A stretch of 14,147 bases of DNA from a bacterium (GTDB taxonomy: Bacteria > Bacillota_I > Bacilli_A > Acholeplasmatales > JAEDCM01): assembly GCA_024695185.1 (NCBI GenBank), contig JAILIR010000239.1, positions 1 through 14,147 of the forward strand, read 5' to 3'. Shown piece by piece: positions 7,399 to 14,147 of this stretch. Positions within the stretch are counted from its first letter, which is position 1; each line of letters opens with the position of its first letter. The notes below the pieces were generated by a model. The model did no database searches, was not told the origin of the DNA, and worked only from the letters and a program-made list of their open reading frames with translations. Both the position numbers and the translations under genes were made by a program.

Positions 7399-7421
7399 AT
7401 AAAAAGAGCCATAAGGCTCTT
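7399..7421 (-). terminator. Weak terminator or attenuator hairpin between rny and ymdB
   Basis: AAGAGCC (7415-7421) pairs with GGCTCTT (7404-7410) around a TTAT loop, beginning one base after the rny stop codon. The T-run is only five long (two of them in the stem) before an A, so partial termination is more likely than full. Its base lies just before the ymdB ribosome site. Confidence 0.6.
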
Positions 7422-7422
7422 G

Positions 7423-9012
7423 TTATTTAGCAATATCTACTGCTCTTGTTTCTCTAACTACAGTTACTTTGATAGTACCTGGATAGCTTAGATTCTTTTC
7501 GATTTCTTCTTTTATTTCTCTTGCAACCTTGAATGTTGATAAGTCATCAACTTCATCAGGTTTAACGATAACTCTAATTTCTCTACCTGCTTGAATAGCA
7601 TAAGTTGAAGCAACACCCTTAACATTATTAGAAATTTGTTCTAGTTGTTCTAGACGCTTAATGTAGTTTTCAAGTGATTCACTTCTAGCACCAGGTCTAG
7701 CAGCACTTAAGGCATCAGCGGCAGCGACTAATACAGCAATAATCGATTCTGGTTCTTTATCACCATGGTGTGATTCGATAGCATCAATTACTTCTTTTGG
7801 TTCATGATATTTCTTAGCTAGGTTTGCACCTATTTCAACGTGAGATCCTTCAACCTCATGATCTACAGCCTTACCAATATCATGTAATAAACCAGCACGT
7901 CTAGCTAAAACTTCATTTTCACCAATTTCAGCAGCTAGCTTCGCAGCTAGGAATGCTGTTTCAATAGAGTGGCTTAAAACGTTTTGTCCAAAGCTAGTTC
8001 TATAATATAGTCTACCTAATAATTTTACTAAATCAGGATGAACTCTACCAATATTTGCTGTAAATACAGCTTCTTCACCCTTTTCTCTCATGAAAGATTC
8101 AACTTCTAATCTTGATCTTTCAACGATTTCTTCGATTCTACCTGGGTGAATTCTACCATCAGAAACTAGTGTTTCTAGGGCTTTTCTAGCAATTTCCCTT
8201 CTAACAGGGTCAAAGCCTGAAAGTACTACAGCTTCAGGTGTATCATCAACAATTAAATCAACACCAGTTAAAGCTTCGATAGTACGAATATTTCTACCTT
8301 CTCTACCAATTATTCTACCCTTCATTTCATCACTAGGTAATCCAACAACTGATACAGTCTTTTCACTAGTAGTATCACTAGCGAATTTTTGAATTGCTAA
8401 AGCAAGCATGTTTTTAGCACGAGACTCAACATCGATCTTTGCTTTTTCTTCTTCATCACGGATATAAAGCGCAATTTCATTACTCATATCCTCTCTAACC
8501 TTACTCATAATCATTTCTTTTGCATCTTCAACAGATACATTAGAAATTTCAATCAACTTTGCTTCTTGTTTTTTTAGCACATCATCGATCTTACTCTTTA
8601 ATTCTTCAATTTCATTTTTCTTTTCATCAAGTCTATTTTCTTTGCTGTTAAGTAATTCTTCACGTTTATCTAGGTTAGATACACGGTTATTAATTTGAGT
8701 TTCTCTTTGATTTAATTTATTCTCAACTTCAGTAACCTCAAGTTTTCTAGCCTTGATTTCCTTTTCAGCTTCTTTTCTCAATGAAAAAATCTCTTGTTTA
8801 GCTTCTAACACCATTTCTTTTTTGGCTTTGTCGCCCTCTTTTTTGGCATTATCTACTAAATTTTTACATTCTTCTTCAGTCTTCTTTAGCGATCCTTCTC
8901 TTTGTTTAACTCTAAAGAAATAACCTCCGATTAATCCTGAAACTGCTCCGAATAAAAGACAACTGATTGCGCTAATAACAACAACAATAGTTGTGTCCAT
9001 TGCATAAATCAT
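7423..9012 (-). CDS. rny: Ribonuclease Y
   Basis: RNase Y is the membrane-bound endoribonuclease that starts mRNA decay in many Bacillota. The 529-residue protein has the expected layout: one N-terminal membrane helix (about 7-33), a long charged coiled coil (about 38-200), a KH RNA-binding domain with [12 protein letters not shown] at 232-243, and an HD domain with the catalytic H377-D378 pair in LLHDIGKA plus the family's H-rich [11 protein letters not shown]. Length is close to the roughly 520 residues of B. subtilis Rny. The ATG at 9012 has GGAGG nine bases upstream (9022-9026). It is the first gene of its unit, with a near-consensus promoter and a foldable leader. YmdB follows, and a putative regulator of RNase Y, the YmcA/YlbF-like protein, is encoded two genes further on. 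Confidence 0.98.
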   Translation of the reverse strand: MIYAMDTTIVVVISAISCLLFGAVSGLIGGYFFRVKQREGSLKKTEEECKNLVDNAKKEGDKAKKEMVLEAKQEIFSLRKEAEKEIKARKLEVTEVENKLNQRETQINNRVSNLDKREELLNSKENRLDEKKNEIEELKSKIDDVLKKQEAKLIEISNVSVEDAKEMIMSKVREDMSNEIALYIRDEEEKAKIDVESRAKNMLALAIQKFASDTTSEKTVSVVGLPSDEMKGRIIGREGRNIRTIEALTGVDLIVDDTPEAVVLSGFDPVRREIARKALETLVSDGRIHPGRIEEIVERSRLEVESFMREKGEEAVFTANIGRVHPDLVKLLGRLYYRTSFGQNVLSHSIETAFLAAKLAAEIGENEVLARRAGLLHDIGKAVDHEVEGSHVEIGANLAKKYHEPKEVIDAIESHHGDKEPESIIAVLVAAADALSAARPGARSESLENYIKRLEQLEQISNNVKGVASTYAIQAGREIRVIVKPDEVDDLSTFKVAREIKEEIEKNLSYPGTIKVTVVRETRAVDIAK

Positions 9013-9037
9013 CTTATTATTCCTCCGTTTATTAATT

Positions 9038-9108
9038 TGTGAGCCTTAAAAAATGGCTTTATTTCCACATATATCACTAATTTTAAGTGACATAAGATAA
9101 ATCTCACA
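9038..9108 (-). promoter_or_regulatory. Structured 5' leader of rny (candidate three-stem fold)
   Basis: The transcribed leader can close on itself: TGTGAG at 9103-9108, right at the predicted RNA 5' end, pairs with CTCACA at 9038-9043. Inside are a hairpin ATGTCACT/AGTGATAT (arms 9086-9093 and 9071-9078, one G-U pair, 7-base loop) and a short hairpin AGCC/GGCT (9055-9058 and 9042-9045). The last competes with the outer stem for two bases. The ribosome site at 9022-9026 stays free. I do not recognise a known riboswitch class. It could protect the 5' end or serve in autoregulation by RNase Y. Confidence 0.4.
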
Positions 9109-9113
9109 TATTT

Positions 9114-9142
9114 ATTATATATTAAAAAATAAGTTAAGTCAA
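9114..9142 (-). promoter_or_regulatory. Strong sigma-A promoter of rny
   Basis: TTGACT (9137-9142) and a perfect TATAAT (9114-9119) are separated by 17 bases, the best promoter in the window. Transcription should start around 9107, leaving a leader of about 95 bases before the rny ATG. Confidence 0.85.
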
Positions 9143-9180
9143 TGTTTCGTAAGCCATTTTTGAAAGCATTTTTATAACTA

Positions 9181-9220
9181 AATAAGAAAAAAAGCGAAAA
9201 AGCTATTTGTACTTTTTCGC
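9181..9220 (-). terminator. Strong Rho-independent terminator overlapping the glmU 3' end
   Basis: GCGAAAAAG (9212-9220) pairs perfectly with CTTTTTCGC (9194-9202), followed by seven T's and a further T-rich run. The upstream arm encodes the last codons of glmU, and the TAG stop (9203-9205) sits in the nine-base loop. Confidence 0.9.
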
Positions 9221-10540
9221 ATATCCTTTTTTATTGATTTGTCTACTTCTAGCTATTGCTAAATCATTATCATCTACATTATCAGTTATAGTAGATCCAG
9301 CAGCTATAAAGGCATTATCTTTAATCTCTATTGGAGCAATTAAATTACTATTGCATCCAACAAATACATTATTACCAATTACAGTTTTACTCTTCTTCTT
9401 ACCATCATAATTAACAGTAATAGAACCACAACCGATATTGACATTGTTACCTATTTCGCTATCTCCTAAATAAGATAAGTGACTAGCTTTTGTTGTTGTT
9501 CCTAAAATAGAATTCTTAACCTCAACAAAGTTACCTATTCTATTACCTTCTCCAATAATCGCATTCATTCTAATATGGGCAAATGGACCAACAGTTGCTC
9601 CCTTACCAATTCTTGAATCATAAACTACAGAATGCTTAACCTTAGCATTTTCTAAAACATTCGCATTATGTAATTCAGAGTTTGGACCAATAATTGCTCC
9701 TTTTTTGATAATAGTATTACCACTAATAAATGATCCTTGTAAAATAGTTACACCATCTTCTATAACAACATCAGGATAAATAGTTACAGATTCAGGATTA
9801 ATAATATTTACACCATTAAGCATATGTTTTTTTAGAATGTTTCTTCTAACCATATCTTCTACTCTACTTAAGGCATATAAATCATTTATGCCATATAAGA
9901 TATCATTATCATCTAGGATAATGGATGCTATATCGGTAGTAAATTTTAATAAGTCAGTTAGATAATATTCTTTTTTGAAGTTATTATTATCTATTTTATG
10001 AATAGCTTCCTTTAAGAACTTATTATCAACAACCATTATGCCTGTATTAACTTCTTTAATAAGCTTCTCATCTTCATAAGCATCTTTTTCTTCAGCAATT
10101 CTAACTATCTTACCGTTTTCTCTAATGATTCTACCATATCCAGTGGGATTATCTAAAAAAGTTGTTAGAATAGTTATATCTTTTTTTAAAGCCAATTCTG
10201 TTTCTATTAAAGAATTAATTTTTTCATAATTAATTAGTGGTGTATCACCTGGAATTATTAAAGTGATACCATCATCTAAATAATTAAGGGCTGCTTTTAC
10301 AGCATCCGCAGTTCCAAGTTGGTTTTCTTGTGTTGCAAATACACAGTTATTTTTAAGTAAATCATAAAACACTTCTTTTTTATAACCAACAACTACTATT
10401 CTTTTTTCAACCTTAGTTTTATCTAGGGCATCCATTATATAATTAATCATTGGCTTTTCTAAAATAGGAAAGGCACACTTTGGTAAGTCGGTTTTCATTC
10501 TTGTACCTTTACCAGCTGCTAAAACAATGGCATTAATCAT
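9203..10540 (-). CDS. glmU: Bifunctional GlcNAc-1-P uridyltransferase / GlcN-1-P acetyltransferase GlmU
   Basis: GlmU carries out the last two steps to UDP-GlcNAc: acetylation of GlcN-1-P, then uridylation. The 445-residue protein has the N-terminal pyrophosphorylase domain with LAAGKGTRM (7-15), LPK (K21), QLGTADA (74-80), the metal-binding GDTPL (D99) and NTGIM (166-170). The C-terminal left-handed beta-helix has GPFAHIR, IGNFVEVK, catalytic H354 in KASHLSYLGD, the NYDG loop (377-380) and the end motif LAIARSRQ. It lies one base downstream of glmM, with its ribosome site inside the glmM 3' end, so the two are cotranslated steps of one pathway. The segment after LPK (CAFPILEKP) differs from the common VLHxxxGKP, losing the usual His. 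In B. subtilis glmU is elsewhere (near purR-spoVG and prs), so this location is a rearrangement. Confidence 0.97.
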   Translation of the reverse strand: MINAIVLAAGKGTRMKTDLPKCAFPILEKPMINYIMDALDKTKVEKRIVVVGYKKEVFYDLLKNNCVFATQENQLGTADAVKAALNYLDDGITLIIPGDTPLINYEKINSLIETELALKKDITILTTFLDNPTGYGRIIRENGKIVRIAEEKDAYEDEKLIKEVNTGIMVVDNKFLKEAIHKIDNNNFKKEYYLTDLLKFTTDIASIILDDNDILYGINDLYALSRVEDMVRRNILKKHMLNGVNIINPESVTIYPDVVIEDGVTILQGSFISGNTIIKKGAIIGPNSELHNANVLENAKVKHSVVYDSRIGKGATVGPFAHIRMNAIIGEGNRIGNFVEVKNSILGTTTKASHLSYLGDSEIGNNVNIGCGSITVNYDGKKKSKTVIGNNVFVGCNSNLIAPIEIKDNAFIAAGSTITDNVDDNDLAIARSRQINKKGYAKKYK

Positions 10541-10541
10541 T

Positions 10542-11813
10542 TTATTTCACTCCCTCATTTATTAATGATACTAAATTATTTAAACATTCTTCCATAACAG
10601 ACTCATCTTTATGTATTACTGTTACTCTTATTAAATCTTCAGTACCACTTGCTCTTAAGATAATTTTACCATATTTATCAAATGATTTTTCATATTTTTT
10701 TACAGTATCTACTATATTAGGATTATTTATAATATTTTTATCACTAACTTTTAGATTAACCATCTTATATGGATACATCTCTATATCCTTTGTTAAATCA
10801 TATAGTGATTTATTTTCTTCAGATAAAATAGTAAGTAAAATAATCGCATTAAGCATTCCATCCCCTGTAATAGTATATGGAGTAATAATATGCCCTGAGT
10901 TTTCGCCACCTAGAGAATACCCACTCTTTTTCATTTCATCTAAGACATTTTGATCTCCTACACTTGTTAATACGCTATTAATACCTATTTCACTTAAAGA
11001 ATTAATTACACCTAAATTACTCATTACTGTTAAAACAACAGTATCTTTTTTTAACATATCATGCTTTTTAAAGAATTTTGTAAATAAGTATATTAATTTA
11101 TCACCATCAACTATATTTTTCTTATCATCAACAACTATTATCCTATCAGCATCACCATCAAAGGCTATACCTAAATCATAGCCATCCATATTGTTAATTA
11201 AGTTTTCAGGATGTGTTGCTCCACAATTTTCATTAATGTTTTTACCATTTGGTTCATTTGAAATATACTTTACTTTAGCCATTTTATCAAAAATATGAAC
11301 ATAGTTACTTGAAGCACCATTAGCACTATCAATAACTATTTTTAAATTAGTTCTAAGTATATTTTTAGATAAAAAATCTAAATAAGTTGTTTCTTCAACC
11401 TTTAATATACCATTAATTTTATGAGAAAAATCAAGTATACCATCAATATAATCTTCAATGATTTTTTTATCAATATCATCAATTTTATAACCCAATTTAA
11501 CTATTTTAATTCCATTATCTTTATATGGGTTATGACTAGCTGTAATCATTACACCTATTGATTTTCTAAAATAGCTTTCTAAAATTAAACCAGGGGTAGG
11601 AACAACATTTAGGTTAATAACCTCTAAGCCCACACTTAAAGCTCCTTCAATAAGCTTATTAGATAAATCAACTGATGATTCTCTTGTATCATAGCCTATA
11701 ACTACTTTATTTAAATTTAATAAGGATAGTGATCTACCTACCTTATAAGCTAAATCAAGTGTTAGCTTAGTATAGGCTTCTCCTCTAATTCCATCTGTGC
11801 CAAAATATTTCAT
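10542..11813 (-). CDS. glmM: Phosphoglucosamine mutase GlmM
   Basis: GlmM converts glucosamine-6-P to glucosamine-1-P, the substrate of GlmU. The 423-residue alpha-D-phosphohexomutase begins with the GlmM signature YFGTDGIRG (3-11). The phosphoserine is S93 in TASHNPYKDNGIK, the Mg2+ loop is DGDADR at 219-224, the sugar-binding loop is GGENSGH at 302-308, and the phosphate-binding loop is RASGTEDLIRV at 387-397. Most GlmMs have R(P/K)SGTEPLIRV, so the Asp in place of the second Pro is unusual. Length is slightly below the usual 445-450. Its ATG overlaps the TGA of the upstream phosphatase gene (ATGA), with GGAGG at 11821-11825, and glmU follows after one base. Phosphomannomutase or phosphoglucomutase activity is possible for the superfamily, but the N-terminal signature and glmU neighbour favour GlmM. 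Confidence 0.94.
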   Translation of the reverse strand: MKYFGTDGIRGEAYTKLTLDLAYKVGRSLSLLNLNKVVIGYDTRESSVDLSNKLIEGALSVGLEVINLNVVPTPGLILESYFRKSIGVMITASHNPYKDNGIKIVKLGYKIDDIDKKIIEDYIDGILDFSHKINGILKVEETTYLDFLSKNILRTNLKIVIDSANGASSNYVHIFDKMAKVKYISNEPNGKNINENCGATHPENLINNMDGYDLGIAFDGDADRIIVVDDKKNIVDGDKLIYLFTKFFKKHDMLKKDTVVLTVMSNLGVINSLSEIGINSVLTSVGDQNVLDEMKKSGYSLGGENSGHIITPYTITGDGMLNAIILLTILSEENKSLYDLTKDIEMYPYKMVNLKVSDKNIINNPNIVDTVKKYEKSFDKYGKIILRASGTEDLIRVTVIHKDESVMEECLNNLVSLINEGVK

Positions 11814-12307
11814 TTTATAACCTCCAATAATGTTTTCACTCTTAAAACATTAAAATCAAGTTCTTCATCATTATTAATTAAATAGATATTCTTAATTCCT
11901 GCATTATATGCGGCTATAGCATCAGTAATTTTATCGCCTACCATAATAGAATTTTCTAAATCTATATTATATTTATCTTTAGCATCAAAAAACATTTTAG
12001 GTTTAGGTTTCCTACATTCACAGTTAGAGTTTGGATCATGTGGACAATAGAATACATCTAAAATATCAACGCCATGTTTTTTAAATTCTTCTAGCATGTA
12101 ATTATTAACTTTTAAAAAATCGTCTAATGTATAAAGATTTAAGCCTATTCCTGTTTGGTTTGTAACAACAATAACCTTATAGTTTTTACTAATATAATAT
12201 TTGCATAACTCAAAAATACCATCAATAAAAACAAAATCTTCAATTCTTGATACATGGCCATGATCTATATTTATTACGCCATCTCTATCCAAAAATAAAA
12301 CCTTCAT
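11810..12307 (-). CDS. gmhB: HAD-superfamily sugar-phosphate phosphatase, GmhB-like
   Basis: This 165-residue protein has the HAD IIIA layout of the GmhB/HisB-N group: nucleophile D7 and acid-base D9 in FLDRDGVIN, T49 in VVTNQTGIG, and the Zn2+ loop C88-x-H90 with C96-x-C98 (CPHDPNSNCECRKPKP). D125 and D129 are in MVGDKITDA. GmhB removes the 7-phosphate of D-glycero-D-manno-heptose 1,7-bisphosphate; close relatives act on histidinol phosphate or other sugar phosphates. The start is taken as ATG at 12307 with AGGTGA at 12313-12318. A GTG at 12316 would add three residues but lies inside that ribosome site. It is shorter than E. coli GmhB (about 190). The ATGA overlap with glmM ties it to the amino-sugar genes, and no other heptose-pathway gene is in view, so the true substrate is open. 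The family is clear; the substrate is inferred. Confidence 0.85.
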   Translation of the reverse strand: MKVLFLDRDGVINIDHGHVSRIEDFVFIDGIFELCKYYISKNYKVIVVTNQTGIGLNLYTLDDFLKVNNYMLEEFKKHGVDILDVFYCPHDPNSNCECRKPKPKMFFDAKDKYNIDLENSIMVGDKITDAIAAYNAGIKNIYLINNDEELDFNVLRVKTLLEVIK

Positions 12308-12312
12308 ATACT

Positions 12313-12318
12313 TCACCT
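12313..12318 (-). promoter_or_regulatory. Ribosome binding site deciding the start of the gmhB-like gene
   Basis: AGGTGA, a full match to part of the anti-Shine-Dalgarno complement, lies five bases before the ATG at 12307 and covers the alternative GTG at 12316. It also lies only four bases after the T-run of the recA hairpin. Confidence 0.7.
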
Positions 12319-12322
12319 ATAG

Positions 12323-12345
12323 AAAAAAGGTGTTATTTAACACCT
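12323..12345 (-). terminator. Terminator hairpin containing the recA stop codon
   Basis: AGGTGTT (12339-12345) pairs with AACACCT (12328-12334) around the loop AAAT, followed by five T's. The recA TAA (12333-12335) spans the loop and the second arm. With a seven-pair stem and a short T-run it may let some polymerase through into gmhB-glmM-glmU, for which I see no convincing separate promoter. Confidence 0.75.
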
Positions 12346-13319
12346 AATTTTTCTCTTATCATATTTTCAATTTCATCACTAACAGTCGGATTGTTTTCAA
12401 GATATTTTACGGTATTATCTCTACCTTGTCCAATTTTTTCTCCATTATAGCTAAACCAAGCACCAGCTTTAGTTATAATATTGTATTCAGTAGCGATATC
12501 ACAAATTTCACCATATTTATTTAAGCCTTTACCAAATATAATATCTACTGAAGCACTCTTAAATGGAGATGCGACTTTATTCTTAACAATCTTTAGATTA
12601 GTTTTAGCTCCAATTACATCAGAGCCATTTTTGATCCAGTCCCCTTTTCTAACATCAATTCTAACTGATGCATAGAATTTTAAGGCTCTACCACCTGTAG
12701 TAGTTTCTGGATTACCAAACATAATACCTACTTTTTCTCTTAATTGGTTAATAAATATTACCAAAGTATTAGTTTGACTAATTGCACCACTCATCATACG
12801 CATAGCTTGACTCATAAGTCTAGCTTGTAAACCAACATGTGAATCACCCATATCGCCATTAATTTCAGCTTCTGGAACTAAGGCAGCAACAGAGTCAATA
12901 ACAATGATATCTACAGCACCTGATTTAACTAAAGCAGTAGCTATATTTAAACCTTGTTCACCTGTATCAGGTTGTGAAATAAGTAAATCTTCAATATTTA
13001 CACCAATATTTTTAGCATAATTTGGATCTAGGGCATGCTCAGCATCAATAAATGCGGCAGTACCGCCAGATTTTTGAACTGATGCAATAGCTGTTAGAGC
13101 AATAGTTGTTTTACCTGATGATTCAGGTCCAAATATTTCAATAATTCTACCCTTAGGATATCCACCAATACCTAGTGCAGCATCAAGAGATATTGATCCA
13201 CTAGGAATAGCTTCTACACCACTTACTTGGTCTTCACCAAGTGTCATGATAGCTCCTTTTCCAAATTGTTTTTCTATTTGTTTTATCGCTTCTTTTAAAG
13301 CTTCTTCTCTTTTTTCCAT
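12333..13319 (-). CDS. recA: Recombinase RecA
   Basis: RecA forms filaments on single-stranded DNA, catalyses strand exchange and, where present, triggers LexA cleavage. The ATG at 13319 is chosen because GAGGAG (13327-13332) lies seven bases upstream; a TTG at 13334 would place that ribosome site inside the gene. The 328-residue protein has Walker [10 protein letters not shown] (64-72), catalytic E94 in IDAEHALDP, Walker [10 protein letters not shown] with D142, loop L1 ([21 protein letters not shown]) and loop L2 ([29 protein letters not shown]). It stops right after the C-terminal domain (MIREKLGVK), so the acidic tail seen in E. coli RecA is missing. Gene order pgsA-recA matches B. subtilis except for the absent cinA. 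No canonical LexA box is visible upstream. A hairpin overlaps the stop codon. Confidence 0.98.
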   Translation of the reverse strand: MEKREEALKEAIKQIEKQFGKGAIMTLGEDQVSGVEAIPSGSISLDAALGIGGYPKGRIIEIFGPESSGKTTIALTAIASVQKSGGTAAFIDAEHALDPNYAKNIGVNIEDLLISQPDTGEQGLNIATALVKSGAVDIIVIDSVAALVPEAEINGDMGDSHVGLQARLMSQAMRMMSGAISQTNTLVIFINQLREKVGIMFGNPETTTGGRALKFYASVRIDVRKGDWIKNGSDVIGAKTNLKIVKNKVASPFKSASVDIIFGKGLNKYGEICDIATEYNIITKAGAWFSYNGEKIGQGRDNTVKYLENNPTVSDEIENMIREKLGVK

Positions 13320-13326
13320 TTCCTCA

Positions 13327-13332
13327 CTCCTC
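13327..13332 (-). promoter_or_regulatory. Ribosome binding site deciding the recA start
   Basis: GAGGAG lies seven bases before the ATG at 13319. The alternative upstream TTG at 13334 would bury this site inside the coding sequence and lacks a comparable site of its own. Confidence 0.8.
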
Positions 13333-13369
13333 AAGGTTAATATAACATTTATTTAAAAATATACCTAAT

Positions 13370-13399
13370 AAAATAGTTAAAAATACCTTTATTTTTCAA
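13370..13399 (-). promoter_or_regulatory. Possible recA promoter
   Basis: TTGAAA (13394-13399) and TATTTT (13370-13375) are 18 bases apart, a moderate sigma-A match. A second candidate, TGTTATATT at 13339-13347, would leave only about 13 bases of leader and is less likely. The 149-base gap between pgsA and recA is very AT-rich, so either match could be chance. Confidence 0.35.
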
Positions 13400-13406
13400 A
13401 AACGAA

Positions 13407-13423
13407 TAATTTATACTAAATTA
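13407..13423 (-). repeat. Perfect 7+3+7 inverted repeat upstream of the recA promoter
   Basis: TAATTTA and TAAATTA are separated by GTA on the minus strand, just upstream of the candidate recA -35 box. It has the size of a dimeric regulator site, but it is all A/T in its arms and could be chance in this AT-rich gap. Confidence 0.3.
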
Positions 13424-13468
13424 AGCGCATTAATAATATTATTTTTATAAAAAAAACCAAATATTATC

Positions 13469-14101
13469 TTACATACTCTCAAAAATATACTTTTTTCCTT
13501 TAATAATGTAGTCTATACCTGAAATTACTGTTAAAATTGTGGCAATATAAATTAATACTTGACCTACATAAATTAATGAATCATGTAATCCACATAAGAA
13601 TAAAACAATAATAGCAATCATTGTTACTACTGTTTTAAGCTTACCAGCCATACCAGCAGCAATTGCTTCTCCATTAACAGCAGCAACCATTCTTATACCT
13701 GAAACCATAAATTCTCTAATTAAGATAATTAAGAATACCCATACAGGAAGTAATAATCCTTTTGGTAGTAATCCTCCAGGAAGGAATCCTTTAGTACTTG
13801 AAGCCATAATAATAGTCATTGCAGCAAATACTAATATTTTATCTGCTAAAGGATCTGCAAATTTTCCAAAGCTTGTGACCATATTGCATTTTCTAGCAAT
13901 CTTTCCATCTAATAGGTCAGTTAATGATGCAATCGCAAATATTAATAATTCAATAAAACATAACCAGTTTAAACCAAATGTTTTACCATCTATATCATAA
14001 CTGAACATATAATGTCTTCCAAGCCAAGGTATATAATAAACAATTACCATAATTGGAACTATTAAGATTCTAAACATAGTTAATTTGTTAGGTAAATTCA
14101 T
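13469..14101 (-). CDS. pgsA: CDP-diacylglycerol--glycerol-3-phosphate 3-phosphatidyltransferase PgsA
   Basis: PgsA is a membrane enzyme making phosphatidylglycerol phosphate from CDP-diacylglycerol and glycerol-3-phosphate, the committed step to phosphatidylglycerol and cardiolipin. The 210-residue protein contains the complete CDP-alcohol phosphotransferase motif D62-x2-D65-G66-x2-A69-R70-x8-G79-x3-D83-x3-D87. It opens with NLPNKLTMFRI, typical of bacterial PgsA, and has about five to six hydrophobic segments (roughly 10-24, 45-61, 88-100, 116-130, 155-171 and 176-193). It is slightly longer than usual (about 180-195), because residues 25-45 form an insertion between the first two helices. 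GGTGGGG precedes the ATG. Position before recA matches B. subtilis. I see no GC-rich terminator after it. Confidence 0.95.
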   Translation of the reverse strand: MNLPNKLTMFRILIVPIMVIVYYIPWLGRHYMFSYDIDGKTFGLNWLCFIELLIFAIASLTDLLDGKIARKCNMVTSFGKFADPLADKILVFAAMTIIMASSTKGFLPGGLLPKGLLLPVWVFLIILIREFMVSGIRMVAAVNGEAIAAGMAGKLKTVVTMIAIIVLFLCGLHDSLIYVGQVLIYIATILTVISGIDYIIKGKKYIFESM

Positions 14102-14124
14102 AAAAACACCCCACCAACAATATG

Positions 14125-14133
14125 ATTATATCA
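14125..14133 (-). promoter_or_regulatory. Extended -10 promoter for pgsA
   Basis: The minus strand reads TGATATAAT: a perfect TATAAT (14125-14130) with the extended TG. A -35 box at standard spacing would lie just outside the window. Transcription would start near 14118, giving a leader of about 17 bases. Confidence 0.55.
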
Positions 14134-14147
14134 TATTTAAAATAATA

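Noticed and set aside
12346..12400. Separate promoter for gmhB-glmM-glmU inside the recA 3' end
   Set aside because: A TATGAT is present, but no -35 box lies at 16-18 bases, so read-through from recA is the simpler explanation.
13335..13468. LexA/SOS box upstream of recA
   Set aside because: No CGAAC or GTTCG half-sites at proper spacing were found; the nearest TTC-N6-GAA pattern is too weak.
13430..13468. AT-only stem after pgsA as a terminator
   Set aside because: ATAATATT/AATATTAT can pair, but the loop is long, there is no GC in the stem and no T-run follows it.

Overview
The window comes from a low-GC bacterium (about 30% GC by eye) of the Bacillota/Mycoplasmatota type using the standard code: TGA ends one gene and is never read as Trp. 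Every gene lies on the minus strand, so transcription runs from high to low coordinates. In that direction the order is pgsA, recA, gmhB-like HAD phosphatase, glmM, glmU, rny, ymdB, miaB, ymcA-like, a large unrecognised membrane protein, mutS (cut by the window edge). The backbone pgsA-recA-rny-ymdB-miaB-ymcA-mutS matches the Bacillus subtilis order (pgsA-cinA-recA-...-rny-ymdB-spoVS-...-miaB-ymcA-...-cotE-mutS). I see no cinA, spoVS or cotE here. A gmhB-glmM-glmU block has been inserted between recA and rny. A deep, non-model Bacilli-related lineage (gut RF39/Erysipelotrichales-like, or Acholeplasma/Izemoplasma-like) fits, but I cannot name a genus.

Transcription units inferred from promoter and hairpin motifs are: pgsA (extended -10 promoter at the window end); recA, ending in a hairpin from which gmhB-glmM-glmU may be reached by read-through; a strong terminator at the end of glmU; rny from a near-consensus promoter with a foldable leader, then a weak hairpin, then ymdB and its terminator; miaB plus ymcA-like (overlapping); and the unrecognised membrane protein plus mutS from their own promoter, which has A-tracts upstream. 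Four hairpins include or directly abut a stop codon. No gene-free stretch exceeds 300 bases; the longest is about 190 bases between glmU and rny.

Functionally the window combines phospholipid synthesis (PgsA), recombination and mismatch repair (RecA, MutS), UDP-GlcNAc synthesis for the envelope (GlmM, GlmU), mRNA decay and its control (RNase Y, a YmcA/YlbF-family protein, the phosphodiesterase YmdB) and tRNA modification (MiaB).

The novel item is the 732-residue protein in the slot that B. subtilis uses for cotE. It carries three ungapped 34-residue SAP/HeH-like repeats, a long Glu/Ala coiled coil, an extremely acidic region, four F-[DE]-[TA]-P-hydrophobic pentapeptides, one membrane span, and a short outside tail made of two 16-residue GLYE repeats. 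It looks like a membrane-anchored structural or nucleic-acid-tethering protein, but its function is unknown.
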